This document shows positions 52,802 through 64,000 of a stretch of 64,000 nt of DNA, in pieces. Source of the DNA: Coralloluteibacterium thermophilum (GTDB lineage: Bacteria > Pseudomonadota > Gammaproteobacteria > Xanthomonadales > Xanthomonadaceae). The translations under genes and the position numbers were made by a program. Numbering within the stretch: position 1 is the first letter of the stretch; each line of letters opens with the position of its first letter. The stretch covers positions 355,745 through 419,744 of the forward strand of contig NZ_JBHSGG010000002.1 in NCBI RefSeq assembly GCF_042654365.1, written 5' to 3'. The notes beneath the pieces are model-generated. The model had not been told where the DNA came from. It did no database searches and was given only the letters and a program-made list of their open reading frames with translations.

Positions 52802-53563
52802 ATGTCCCGCCTCGTGGTCTTCCAGCACGTCGCCGCCGAGCCGCTGGGCACGCTGGATGCGCTCATCCGCCGCCGCGGGCACCGGATCCGCTTCCACAAC
52901 TTCGAGCGCCATCCGGAGGCCCAGCCCAACATCGACCGCTACCGCGGCCTGGTGGTCCTGGGCGGCCCGATGAACGTCGAGGACCAGGCGCGGCGCCCGC
53001 ACCTGGCCACCGAGCTGCGCGCGATCGAGCGTGCCCTGCGCCAGGACAAGCCGGTGCTCGGCATCTGCCTGGGCGCCCAGCTCCTCGCGCACGTGCTGGG
53101 CGCGCCGGTGCGGCGCCACGCGCAGCCCGAGATCGGCTGGTACGACCTCCAGTGCACCGACGCCGGCCGTCGCGACCCGGTGCTGGCGCCCCTGGGCGCG
53201 GGCGCGCCGGTGTTCCAGTGGCATGCGCGGACCTACGACCTGCCGGCAGGCGCGGTGCAGCTCGCGCGCACCGACACCTGCGAGCAGCAGGCCTTCCGCT
53301 GGGGCGACCGCGCCTACGGCTTCCAGTTCCACCTGGAGATGGACGAGGCGCTGGTCGAGCGCTGGCTGCGCGTGCCGGCCTACCGCGAGGAACTCGCCGC
53401 CTCCGGCCTCGGCCAGGACGAGGCGGCGATCCGCGCGCTCACCCGGCTGCGGATCGCCACCATGCAGGCGCAGGCGCGCCAGGTGTTCGACCGCTTCCTC
53501 GACCTCGTCGGCCGGCCGCCGCGGCTGGCCGCCGCCCCCGCCACCGCGGCGGCCTGCGCATGA
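52802..53563 (+). CDS. Class I glutamine amidotransferase-like protein
   Basis: 253 aa. The nucleophile elbow is VLGICLGAQLLAHVLG (Cys) and the second catalytic part is YGFQFHLEMDEALVERW (His, Glu). Resembles GuaA-type amidotransferase domains acting alone, sometimes gamma-glutamyl hydrolases of polyamine or similar substrates. The C-terminal 50 residues are basic. Coupled by an ATGA overlap to a HAD phosphatase gene, so a two-step small-molecule pathway is possible but unidentified. Confidence 0.82.
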   Translation: MSRLVVFQHVAAEPLGTLDALIRRRGHRIRFHNFERHPEAQPNIDRYRGLVVLGGPMNVEDQARRPHLATELRAIERALRQDKPVLGICLGAQLLAHVLGAPVRRHAQPEIGWYDLQCTDAGRRDPVLAPLGAGAPVFQWHARTYDLPAGAVQLARTDTCEQQAFRWGDRAYGFQFHLEMDEALVERWLRVPAYREELAASGLGQDEAAIRALTRLRIATMQAQARQVFDRFLDLVGRPPRLAAAPATAAACA

Positions 53564-54192
53564 GTGCGCCGACCGCGACCGCGGCCAATCCGGCCGCGCT
53601 GCGGCGCTGCCGGCACTGGGTGTTCGACATGGACGGCACCCTCACCGTCGCGGTGCACGACTTCGCGCTGATCCGGCGCGAACTCGGCGTGCCGCCGGAG
53701 GCCGACATCCTCGACCATCTCGCGTCGCTCCCCGCCGGGGAGGCCGCCGCCGCGCACGCGTGGCTGCTGGAGCACGAGCACCGCCTCGCCGACGGCGCGC
53801 GCCCGGCGCCGGGCGCGGTCGATCTGGTGCGGACCCTGTGCGGGCGCGGCGCCACGCTGGGCATCCTCACGCGCAACGTGCGCCCGGTGGCGCTGCGCAT
53901 CCTCGCCACGCTCGGCATCGCCGACTGCTTCGACCCGGGCGCCATCCTCGGCCGCGACGAGGCGGCACCGAAGCCCGATCCCGACGGACTGCTGCGCCTC
54001 GCGCGGCGCTGGGGCGTCGCGCCGGCGGCGATGGCGATGGTGGGCGACCACGTCTACGACCTCGACTGCGCACGCGCCGCCGGCGCGCCGGCGATCCTGG
54101 TCAACGCCTGCGCGTCCGCCTGGCCGGGACGCGCCGACCACGCGCCCGGCGACTGCGCCGGCCTCGCCGCGCTGATCGCCGACGCCGGCTGA
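53560..54192 (+). CDS. HAD-superfamily hydrolase
   Basis: 210 aa, ATGA overlap with the amidotransferase gene. HAD motifs: HWVFDMDGTLTVAVHDF (motif I), LGILTRNVRPVALRIL (II), EAAPKPDPDGLLRL (III) and MVGDHVYDLDCARAAG (IV). Cap type is the small helical C1 kind. Phosphatase activity on a sugar- or nucleotide-phosphate is likely; the specific substrate is unknown. Convergent with the MgtC gene, 4 bp apart. Confidence 0.9.
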   Translation: MSAPTATAANPAALRRCRHWVFDMDGTLTVAVHDFALIRRELGVPPEADILDHLASLPAGEAAAAHAWLLEHEHRLADGARPAPGAVDLVRTLCGRGATLGILTRNVRPVALRILATLGIADCFDPGAILGRDEAAPKPDPDGLLRLARRWGVAPAAMAMVGDHVYDLDCARAAGAPAILVNACASAWPGRADHAPGDCAGLAALIADAG

Positions 54193-54196
54193 GCGC

Positions 54197-54883
54197 TCAC
54201 TCCTCGCGCGGCGCCAGCTCGAAGCCGCGCACGTCGTCCACGCCGCGCAGGGCGTCGACCATCGTCTCCAGGTGCAACCCCCTCGGCGAGACGACCTTGA
54301 ACGCCACTTCGAGGACGTCGGCATCGCCGAGCAGGCGCTGGCGGACGGCCTCCGCGCGCAGGCCGAGCCCGCGCAGCAGGGCCTCGATCTCCTGCCCCGA
54401 GGTGGCGCCGTCGCCGCGCAGGCGCACGATCACGTCGATGTCGTTGCGCCGGGGCAGGTAGCGGTAGAACAGGCGGAACAGCACCAGCACCACCAGGGTC
54501 ACGGCCGTGCCCACCGAGGCCAGGCCCCACAGCCCCACGCCGAACAGCATGCCCAGCGCCGAGGTCATCCACAGCGTGGTGGCGGTGGTCAGCCCCTGGA
54601 TCGAGAAGCCGTGGCGGAAGATGACCCCGGCGCAGAGGAAGCCGATCCCGGTCAGGATGCCGTGGGCCATGCGCGTGGGATCGGTGACGATGTCCTGGGT
54701 GTCGAAGAAGGTGATGTCCCAGTCGCCCTGCCGCGCGGCCGCCAGCATCAGCAGGGTGGACGCGAGCGCGACCAGGGTGTGCGTGCGCAGCCCCGCCGGC
54801 CGCGACTTGTACTCCCGCTCGAAGCCGATCAGCCCACCGGCGAGCAGGCTGCCCAGGATCGGGATGACGAAGGTTTCCAGCAC
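54197..54883 (-). CDS. mgtC: MgtC/SapB-family membrane protein
   Basis: 228 aa. Four or five N-terminal helices with the signature LLAGGLIGFEREYKSRPAGL, then RTHTLVALASTLLMLAA and ILTGIGFLCAGVIFRHG. A roughly 70-residue ACT-like cytosolic domain (about 150-228) follows, ending ELAPREE. MgtC proteins affect Mg2+ homeostasis, ATP synthase control and intramacrophage survival. No magnesium-sensing leader was recognised. The opposite-strand neighbour starts 190 bp away. Confidence 0.88.
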   Translation of the reverse strand: MLETFVIPILGSLLAGGLIGFEREYKSRPAGLRTHTLVALASTLLMLAAARQGDWDITFFDTQDIVTDPTRMAHGILTGIGFLCAGVIFRHGFSIQGLTTATTLWMTSALGMLFGVGLWGLASVGTAVTLVVLVLFRLFYRYLPRRNDIDVIVRLRGDGATSGQEIEALLRGLGLRAEAVRQRLLGDADVLEVAFKVVSPRGLHLETMVDALRGVDDVRGFELAPREE

Positions 54884-55074
54884 CGGCGACTCCAGCTGCG
54901 TGAAGAAGAACGCAGCGTGTGCCGCCCGGCGTCAAGGCGGAGCATCGACAGGCCATCGCCTGCTCGCGCCCATGAACGGCCCGGTGCTCGGCACAGCGTT
55001 CCCGGACCGGCGCGCTGACTCAAGTCGCCGCGCGGCTCGGCCGATAGGGCGGTATCCCACCGACCGGTCGCATC

Positions 55075-56499
55075 ATGGCCCAGCCCGATTCCGCGTCCAC
55101 GGTTGTCCTCGGTTCCGCCGCGCTTCCCGATGCGCCGGTCGGCCTGTTGGCGCTCGATGCGGACGGGACGGTGCAGGCCGCAAACCGTTGCGCCTGCGAT
55201 CTTCTCGCGGCGGAGGCGGAGACGCTGGTGGGCGCCGACTGCACCCGCATCTGGGGCGTACCGGCGCTGTCCGCGGGCAACGAGGCCCTCGCCCGCCACT
55301 CCCTGGAACAGTTGCGCGGCCTCGAGACCGTGGTCCGCACGACCGGACGCCTCGTGCAGAGCCTGGACGGGGCGCGCGGCGACCTCGAGGCGGTGATCGG
55401 CCTCGCCCGGGAGGCCGATGCCGGCGCGGGCCGCGGCGCCGTCGCCGCGCGCAGGCTGGCGGACGCGATGCAGGAGGTCGAGCGCAGCGCCGCACGGGCC
55501 AACGAGGTCGTCGAGGTCATCGACGCGGTCGCCTTCCAGACCAACATCCTGTCCATCAACGCGACCATCGAGGCGGCGCATGCCGGTGCCGCCGGGCGCG
55601 GCTTCGCGGTCGTCGCCGGCGAGATCCGCCGCCTTGCCGAGCGCGCGGCGAACGCGGCGCGCGACGTGCACACCATCCTCGGCGAGACCCGCGCGGCACT
55701 CGACCGCAGCGCGGCCTCGGCACGCGAGACCGAGGACGTGCTGGACGGCATCGGGGGACTCATGACCCGCGCCGGCGGCGCGATGGAGTCGGTCGCCGCG
55801 CGGGTCGCCGCGCAGGCGGACGACGTCGCCGCCATCGACGGCGCTCTCGCCGAGGTGGCCACGCTGGCGCGCGACAACGTGGCGCAGGCGGACGCCGCCG
55901 CCGGCGGGGCCGAGCGGCTCGGGCGCGCCACCGCCGCGCTGCAGGACTGCGTGGGCCTGTTCCGGCTCCCTGCCGACCCGCTTGTCGAGCCCCGGCACGC
56001 GCGCGTGGCCGGGCTGGCGCGGGGCGCCGCCGAGGCGGTGGGCGCCGTCTTCCTGGAGGCCCTCCGCAGCCGCAGGATCGCGCCGGAGGCGCTGTTCGCG
56101 CGCGACTACACGCCGATCCCCGGCGTGATGCCCGCCAAGTTCGCCACGTCCTTCGACGGCCTCTGCGACGAACTGCTGCCGCCGATCCAGGAGCGGGTGC
56201 TCGCCATGGAGCCGTGGATCGTCTTCGCCATCTGCGCGAATCCCGACGGCTACGTGCCGACCCACAACCTGCGCTTCTCGAAGCCGCTCACCGGCGACGC
56301 GAAGCAGGACCTCGTCGGCAACCGCACCAAGCGCATCTTCGCCGACCGCGTCGGCGCGAGCGTGGGCACGCATACCGACCCCTACCGGCTGCAGGTCTAC
56401 CGCCGCGACACCGGCGAGGTGATGTTCGACCTCTCCGTGCCCATCCTCGTCGGCGGACGGCACTGGGGCGGTTTCAGGATCGGCTACGCGCTGGGGTGA
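55075..56499 (+). CDS. Soluble methyl-accepting chemotaxis protein with C-terminal sensor-like domain
   Basis: 474 aa, no signal or membrane helix. Residues about 15-60 look like a PAS strand (PVGLLALDADGTVQAANRCA). The MCP signalling hairpin (about 75-275) contains the tip NEVVEVIDAVAFQTNILSIN, then ATIEAAHAGAAGRGFAVVAG. Compared with the consensus LALNAAIEAARAG it has Ser/Ile and Thr/His changes. The C-terminal domain (about 310-474) has NRTKRIFADRVGASVGTHTD and RHWGGFRIGY, a module found in many cytosolic chemoreceptors. It probably senses an internal signal and works with a CheA elsewhere. Confidence 0.83.
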   Translation: MAQPDSASTVVLGSAALPDAPVGLLALDADGTVQAANRCACDLLAAEAETLVGADCTRIWGVPALSAGNEALARHSLEQLRGLETVVRTTGRLVQSLDGARGDLEAVIGLAREADAGAGRGAVAARRLADAMQEVERSAARANEVVEVIDAVAFQTNILSINATIEAAHAGAAGRGFAVVAGEIRRLAERAANAARDVHTILGETRAALDRSAASARETEDVLDGIGGLMTRAGGAMESVAARVAAQADDVAAIDGALAEVATLARDNVAQADAAAGGAERLGRATAALQDCVGLFRLPADPLVEPRHARVAGLARGAAEAVGAVFLEALRSRRIAPEALFARDYTPIPGVMPAKFATSFDGLCDELLPPIQERVLAMEPWIVFAICANPDGYVPTHNLRFSKPLTGDAKQDLVGNRTKRIFADRVGASVGTHTDPYRLQVYRRDTGEVMFDLSVPILVGGRHWGGFRIGYALG

Positions 56500-56857
56500 G
56501 GCTGTTCGAGGAGTGAGTGGGGAGGAGTGAGGAACGAGGGGTGGATGACCACGGTGCCTCTCGTTTCTCACTTCTCATGTCGCGTTACTTGCCACAAAAC
56601 CCCTTCCCCCGCCTGCGGGGGAAGGCCGGGATGGGGGTGAGCGCGTAGCGGGAGGAATGACCGGCAAGAAATGCGAAGCGGGACGGGTCGCACGCCCTCC
56701 CATGTTCCACGCCCCATGCCCACTCCTCTTCCCTTTACTCCTCAACCCTCGCCAGAAGCGCACGCAGGCTGAATCGCAACCGTCCGGCACGCGCGCGTTG
56801 AGGGGACGCACACACCGCTGTCGCCAGACTCGGGCGCGTCTCCCTCCGCCTGTTCCC
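56500..56857. repeat. Spacer with heptamer-type and palindrome repeats (56508-56655)
   Basis: 358 bp without a gene. GAGGAGTGAGTGGGGAGGAG directly after the MCP stop faces CTCGTTTCTCACTTCTC. It is followed by the first palindrome (CCTTCCCCCGC...GCGGGGGAAGG) in reversed orientation to the array at 240-1625, then GCGTAGCGGGAGG. The remaining 200 bp are GC-rich with a run of CTCCTC strings and no clear promoter. Confidence 0.75.
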
Positions 56858-58901
56858 ATGTCCCTCCAGCACTCCGACCCGGGTCCGAGCACGCCCGGCT
56901 TCCTGGCCGGTGGCGGGCGCGCGGCCGCGCGCATCCAGGCGCATGCCTGGGGCGGCACGCCGCTGGGCCCGCTCGCGGCGTGGCCGGATGCCCTGCGCAA
57001 CGACCTCGGCCTGCTGCTGGCGACGCCGCAGCCCGCCCTGCTCGGCTGGGGCGACGACCTGACCGTGCTGCACAACGAGGCCGCGCGCGTGCTGTTCGAC
57101 GACTGGCCCGGGGGCGCGCTGGGCCGGTCGCTGCGCGCGCTGTGGGCGGAACTGTGGCCGGCGACCGACTGCATCGACGCGGTGCTCGCCGGACGCTCGT
57201 GCCGGTTCGACGCGCTGCCACTGAGCCGCGTCCAGGACGGCCAGACCGAGGAAAGCTGGTGGAACGTCGTCTGCTCGCCGGTGCGCGATGCCGCAGGCGA
57301 GGTGCGCGGCATGCTGTGCCTGCTCGCGGACGTCACCGAGCGCATCCTCACCGACCGCGCGCTGCGCATCCTCGACGCGGCGCTGGAACGCAGCGTCGAG
57401 GCGCGCACCCTGGAGCGCGACCGGGTGTGGCACCTCAGCAACGACCTGATGGGCGTGTGCGACACGCAGGGCCGGCTGATCGCGGTCAACGCGGCCTGGA
57501 TGGACACCCTGGGCCTGCGCGAGGAGGACCTGCTCGGCAGCGCCCTGCTCGACCTGGTCCACCCCGAGGACGTCGAGACCGCGCGCCAGGAGATGGCGAC
57601 CCTGCGCCACGGCGCGCGCACGCTGCGCTTCGAGAACCGGCTGCGGACCGCGGGCGGCGACTACCGGCGCATCGCCTGGGCGGCGGTGCCCGAATCCGGC
57701 CGCGTGTACGCGGTCGGGCGCGACGTCACCGACCAGCGCGAGCTCGAGGACGAACTGCGGCAGGCGCAGAAGATGGAGGCCGTCGGCCAGCTCACCGGCG
57801 GGATCGCCCACGACTTCAACAACCTGCTGACCGGCATCGGCGGTGCCCTCGACCTGATGCAGCGCCGGCTCGAGCGCGGGCAGGTCGAGGGCATCGAGCG
57901 CTACGTCGGCATGGCCGACGCCTGCGCGCAGCGGGCGGCGAGCCTCGTGCAGCGGCTGATGGCCTTCTCGCGCCGGCAGACCCTGCACCTCCAGCGCATC
58001 GACCTCAACGCTCTGGTCGAGGAGATGTCGGAGCTGTTCCGGCGCACCCTCGGCGAGCAGATCCGCCTGCGCGTGGAGGCGGAGCCCGGGCTGTGGGAGG
58101 TCGAGACCGACCGCAACCAGCTCGAGAACGCGCTGCTGAACCTGGTGATCAACGCGCGCGACGCGATGGAGACCGGCGGCGTCCTCACCATCTCCACCGC
58201 CAACCGCAACACGGAGAGCGGCAGCCTGCCCGGCATGGGCATGCTGGCGACGGGCGACTACGTCGAACTCGTCGTGGCCGACACCGGCGTCGGCATGACC
58301 CCGGAGGTGGCCGAGCGCGCCTTCGATCCCTTCTTCACCACCAAGCCCATGGGCCAGGGCACGGGGCTGGGGCTGTCCATGGTGCACGGCTACGCGCACC
58401 AGTCCGGCGGCGGCGTGCGCCTCGACAGCACCCGCGGCCACGGCACCACGGTCACCCTGCTGCTGCCGCGGGCGCCGAACGAGGCGGCGCAGACCGCCGC
58501 GCCCGCGGCGCGCGAGGCCATGCGCGGCAACGGCGAGACCCTGCTGGTGGTCGAGGACCAGGCCGAGGTGCGCAGCCTGATGGCCGAGGTGCTGGGCGAG
58601 CTGGGCTACGTGGTCTACCAGGCCGAGGACGCGGCCCGGGCCATGAGCCTGCTCGACTCCGACCGCCACATCGACCTGCTGATCGCCGACGTCGGCCTCC
58701 CCGGCACCAGCGGACGCCAGCTCGCCGAGCTGGCCCGGCTGTGCCGGCCGGGCCTTCCGGTGCTCTTCCTCACCGGCCATGCCGACGCCGGCGGCGCGGA
58801 GGCCGACGCCGCCGCGGCGCCGGACATCCGCACCATGGGCAAGCCCTTCGCGGTGCCGGCGCTCGCGGCCAGCGTCCGCGAGCTGCTGCGGATCGGCGGA
58901 C

Positions 58902-58918
<17 letters not shown>
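56858..58918 (+). CDS. Hybrid sensor histidine kinase (PAS-PAS-HK-receiver)
   Basis: 686 aa from ATG 56858. No signal or helix, so cytoplasmic. PAS-like parts at about 40-165 and 190-300 (DTQGRLIAVNAAWMDTLGLR) precede the H box LTGGIAHDFNNLLTGIG (His 318). ATPase motifs are NLVINARDAM, DTGVGMTPEVAERAFDPFFT and GQGTGLGLSMV. A receiver (about 560-680) has VVEDQAE, acceptor Asp 611 in LLIADVGLPG and Lys in TMGKPFAVPA. Its phosphate may pass to a separate partner, none adjacent. The last 17 bp overlap the convergent TonB receptor gene. Confidence 0.9.
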
Positions 58919-61232
<2,314 letters not shown>

Positions 61233-61304
61233 GCGCAGTCCTTCGTTGGCGCCGTTAGGCCGGCGTTAAAGCGCGCCAGCCTCGGCAAGCGCGGTTGCAC
61301 GCCG

Positions 61305-61322
61305 GTGACACCGTCGCGACAG
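61305..61322 (-). promoter_or_regulatory. Pho box facing the TonB receptor gene
   Basis: On the minus strand CTGTCGC-GACG-GTGTCAC has the 7-4-7 arrangement; the first half matches 5 of 7 and the second 6 of 7 when the last base may be C or T. It is 73 bp before the receptor ATG. No convincing -10 at the usual spacing. Confidence 0.55.
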
Positions 61323-61338
61323 CCGGATGACGCGGGCG

Positions 61339-61356
61339 CTGTCAATCCAGCGTCAT
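61339..61356 (+). promoter_or_regulatory. Pho box facing phoD
   Basis: CTGTCAA-TCCA-GCGTCAT is a 7-4-7 repeat with 6 and 5 matches to CTGTCAT. A TACTAG (61367-61372) begins 10 bp after it, the spacing of PhoB-activated promoters. The phoD ATG is 50 bp further on. Confidence 0.7.
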
Positions 61357-61405
61357 CTGGGCTGCGTACTAGTGCCGGCTTTCCACATCGAGCGGCGACA
61401 CCGGC

Positions 61406-63541
61406 ATGCAGCGCAGGCACTTCCTCAGGATCATCGGCATCAGCGCCGCGGCGGTCGCCGTGGCTCCGCACGGACGGCTGCTGGCGGCCATGGCCGCGGA
61501 CGCCATCCGCGAGTCGCGCGCGCACTTCCCGCAGTCGGTCGCCTCGGGCGACCCGCGCCCCGACCGCGTGCTGCTGTGGACGCGCGTGGAGGCCGAGCGC
61601 CTGCCCGCGCAGGTGCGCGTGCAGGTGGCCGACGATCCGGCCTTCACCGCGCTGCGGATCGACCGCGAGGTCGCGCTGCCGGCGGACAGCGACGGCTGCC
61701 TCAAGGTCCGCGCCGAGGGCCTCGAGTCGGGCCGCACCTACCACTACCGCTTCCTGCTGGACGACGCCGGCGGCTTCGTGTCCTCGCCGGCGGGCCGCAC
61801 CCGCACCGCGCCCGCGCCGGATGCCGACGTGCCGCTGCGCTTCGCCTTCCTGAGCTGCCAGGACTACGGCGGCCGCTGGTACAACAGCCTGGTCCCGCTG
61901 CTGGACGAGGAGCTCGACTTCGTCCTGCACCTGGGCGACTTCATCTACGAGACCGTCGGCGATCCGCAGTTCCAGAGCGTGAGCGCCGAGCGCGGCATCG
62001 CCTTCGACGATGTCGAGGGCGCGCTGGCCCTGGGCGACGGCGCCAAGGCCGGCTTCCTCGCCGCGCGCAGCCTGTCGAACTACCGGCAGCTGCACCGCGC
62101 GTTCCGCGGCGACGCGGTCCTGCAGGCCCTGCTCGAACGCGCGCCGCTGGTGGCGATCTGGGACGACCACGAGTTCTCCGACGACTGCTGGCAGGACGTG
62201 GGCACCTATCGCGACGGGCAGGTCGACGAGCGCGACCGCGAGCGTCGCCGCAACGCCGAGCAGGCCTACTTCGAGTACATGCCGGTCGACATCGACCTCG
62301 CCGACGACGCGCCGCTGCCGGTGGAACGCGGGCGCCTGTTCCCCAACGTGGCGCTGTACCGCGCGCTGCGCTTCGGCAAGGCGCTCGACCTGGTGCTGAC
62401 CGACTACCGCAGCGCGCGCCCGGACCATCCGATCCCCGAGGACGCCTTCCCCGGCGAAGTGGTCTACGATCGCGCCGCCCTGGAGGCCCGCCTGCCGCGG
62501 CTGGGCATGGACTACGCCGCGCTCGCGCCCTCGCTCATTCCCTACGTCGACCTCGCCGACGCCGCACTGCGCCCGCTGCGCAACGCCGTGCGCATGGCGG
62601 TGGCGCAGGCCTACCGCGATGCCGGCCAGTCCGACGCCGACGCGCAGGTGCGCGCCGACGCAGCGACGACCGGGAAGGTCGCCCTGCCGGTGGTCGAGCA
62701 GTTCCTCGCCGCCTACAACGCCAAGGCCCCGGCCGACGCGCGCGTGGCGCCGCCCACGGCCGCCGGCCTCGACCGCGGACTGCCGTGGCTGGCGCTGGGC
62801 AAGACCCAGCTCTTCAGCGCGATGGGCGCGCGCTACATCGTGGTCAAGGACAGCTACGACCTGTTCGCCGCGCTGCGCGCCCTGGACGGTGCCGAGGGCG
62901 CCTACGGCGACGCGCAGCAGGCCTGGCTCGCCGAGCGCCTGCGCGGCAGCGATGCGCGCTTCAAGGTGGTGGCCAGCTCGGTGTCGTTCACCTCGCTGGT
63001 GCTCGACCTGGCGCGCCCGGAACTCGCCGCGCCTGCGCCCATGCAGCGGCGCTTCTATCTCAATGTGGACCACTGGGACGGCTTTCCGCACGAGCGCACG
63101 CAGCTCATCGGCGAGCTGTTCGATCCCGCCGGCGGCGTGATCCTGCTCTCCGGCGACATCCATGCCGGCTTCGCCACCCAGCACAGCGACGCGACGGTCG
63201 AGTTCACCACGCCCGCGGTGTCGTCGGAGACGCTCAAGGGCATCCTCACCCGCGGCACCGTCGGCGACGACGCGCAGGCCGAGGCGGGACGGCGCATGGT
63301 CGCGATGCTGGACACCCTGTTCGCCGAAGGCTTCGCGCCGCTGCGCTACGTGCAGACCGACCGCCATGGCGCCGGCCTGCTCGCCATCGACGGCGAGCGC
63401 GTCGAGGCCACCTTCATCGAGCTGCCGGGCGACGCGGTGCGCACGCGCTACTACGACGACCCCGCGGCGCTCGCGCGCCTGGTCCGCCGCGTGCGCTTCG
63501 GCCTCGAACGCGACGCGATGCGGATCGAGCGCGTGGCTTGA
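61406..63541 (+). CDS. phoD: Tat-exported alkaline phosphatase D
   Basis: 711 aa. Tat signal QRRHFLRIIGISAAAVAVAP. An N-terminal Ig-like part (HFPQSVASGDPRPDRVLLWT) leads to the metallophosphatase core: FAFLSCQDYGGRWYN, FVLHLGDFIYETVGDP, IWDDHEFSDDCWQD and ILLSGDIHAGFAT. PhoD hydrolyses phosphodiesters and monoesters with Fe/Ca in the periplasm. Residues 380-560 hold an insert larger than in Bacillus PhoD. It is divergent from the TonB receptor with two Pho boxes in the 173-bp gap. Confidence 0.92.
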   Translation: MQRRHFLRIIGISAAAVAVAPHGRLLAAMAADAIRESRAHFPQSVASGDPRPDRVLLWTRVEAERLPAQVRVQVADDPAFTALRIDREVALPADSDGCLKVRAEGLESGRTYHYRFLLDDAGGFVSSPAGRTRTAPAPDADVPLRFAFLSCQDYGGRWYNSLVPLLDEELDFVLHLGDFIYETVGDPQFQSVSAERGIAFDDVEGALALGDGAKAGFLAARSLSNYRQLHRAFRGDAVLQALLERAPLVAIWDDHEFSDDCWQDVGTYRDGQVDERDRERRRNAEQAYFEYMPVDIDLADDAPLPVERGRLFPNVALYRALRFGKALDLVLTDYRSARPDHPIPEDAFPGEVVYDRAALEARLPRLGMDYAALAPSLIPYVDLADAALRPLRNAVRMAVAQAYRDAGQSDADAQVRADAATTGKVALPVVEQFLAAYNAKAPADARVAPPTAAGLDRGLPWLALGKTQLFSAMGARYIVVKDSYDLFAALRALDGAEGAYGDAQQAWLAERLRGSDARFKVVASSVSFTSLVLDLARPELAAPAPMQRRFYLNVDHWDGFPHERTQLIGELFDPAGGVILLSGDIHAGFATQHSDATVEFTTPAVSSETLKGILTRGTVGDDAQAEAGRRMVAMLDTLFAEGFAPLRYVQTDRHGAGLLAIDGERVEATFIELPGDAVRTRYYDDPAALARLVRRVRFGLERDAMRIERVA

Positions 63542-64000
63542 ACTCAGGCGTCGCGGATCAGGAGTGACAGGTCAGGAGCGACGGATCAGGAGTGAGAAAA
63601 GGAGCGTGCGGTGGCTCGTCCTCGTTTCTCACTTCTCTCCACTCGCTTCTCAAGCAGCGCGTTCCGCGCTCACCCCCATCCCAGCCTTCCCCCGCAGGCG
63701 GGGGAAGGAGCCGCTCGCGCGGGCGTGGCGCTTCCCTTTCCATGAAGCCGAGCGTGCAGGCCAGGCACCACCAGCCCCCTCCCCCGCGGACCGCGGGGGA
63801 GGGTTGGGGAGGGGGCGCTTCGGGAAAGGAGTGACAGATCAGGCGTGAGAAACGAGAGGAGCGTGCAGCGGCCGGCCCTCGTTTCTCACTCCTCTCCACT
63901 CGCTTCTCAAGCAGCGCGTTCCGCGCTCACCCCCATCCCAGGGGTTCACCCCCGTTTTCACGGACACTTACGAGAAGGCCGATCAAGGCCATGAGGAGTG
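63542..64000. repeat. Repeat tract with a changed module at its end
   Basis: 459 bp without a gene. Starting 15 bp after the phoD stop, GGATCAGGAGTGACAGGTCA-type strings face CTCGTTTCTCACTTCTCTCC. Then come both palindromes (first near 63686, second near 63777), a second GAGTGACAGATCAGGCG/CTCACTCCTC set, and the start of another first-palindrome unit. At 63941 this departs from the pattern: GGGGTTCACCCCCGTTTTCA replaces the expected palindrome, and the familiar CATGAGGAG resumes at 63990. Confidence 0.8.

Overview
The window is chromosomal DNA from a very GC-rich gammaproteobacterium, most likely a member of the Lysobacteraceae/Xanthomonadaceae (Lysobacter/Luteimonas-like). This rests on strong third-position G/C bias, a FabR/DesT-type desaturase regulator, a SusC-unlike TonB receptor, many Tat and lipoprotein signals, and intergenic heptamer and palindrome repeats. 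I cannot name a genus. I see no rRNA, tRNA, CRISPR array, prophage or intact insertion sequence. Gene density is high, and most spaces longer than about 200 bp are filled by repeats.

Layout. 1-2359: start of a desaturase-partner reductase, a DesT-type operator, an approximately 1.4-kb tandem repeat array, and desT. 2364-16437: single genes, including a THI5-like protein, VOC, a TPR-GGDEF cyclase divergent from a histidine kinase, a DMT transporter, GST, a WYL regulator, a Tat aldo/keto reductase, an M48 protease, cytidine deaminase and a CheX-like/CheY-like pair. 16751-18739: a three-gene envelope/stress cassette. 18857-25861: RtcB and a small partner, a Zn-alcohol dehydrogenase pair, a lipoprotein-like SDR, a PhoX phosphatase with a Pho box, and DUF378. 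26130-32735: two tandem GH13 glucosidases, MlaA with an alpha/beta hydrolase, and a TrmH-type methyltransferase. 33033-42106: UdgX, then a tightly overlapping trio (formylglutamate-amidohydrolase-like, DUF1704/MATCAP-like peptidase, ATP-grasp ligase), followed by a membrane acyltransferase, two beta-lactamase-fold hydrolases and a GGDEF protein. 42129-54883: lipoproteins, DUF808, an antiporter, a DUF885 peptidase, a large orphan protein, a cysteine-synthase-like enzyme, CsbD, GDPD, an amidotransferase-HAD pair and MgtC. 55075-63541: a soluble chemoreceptor, a hybrid histidine kinase, and a TonB receptor divergent from PhoD with two facing Pho boxes.

How the genes fit together. Three themes recur. 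First, phosphate scavenging: PhoX, PhoD and a TonB receptor all sit next to Pho-box-like 7-4-7 repeats, so they probably form a local PhoB regulon. Second, signalling: two diguanylate cyclases, two histidine kinases, a soluble MCP and a CheX-like protein carrying MshEN-like repeats. Third, a ligase/peptidase cassette (33797-36878) resembling a tagging-detagging or peptide-synthesis system whose substrate is unknown; this is the best candidate for new biology.

The other striking feature is a set of intergenic elements built from 7-bp direct repeats facing inverted partners. The heptamer differs between sites (GTGAGGA, GGAATCG, CCCCAAG and CTCGCTT types), and some elements are joined to palindromic hairpins.
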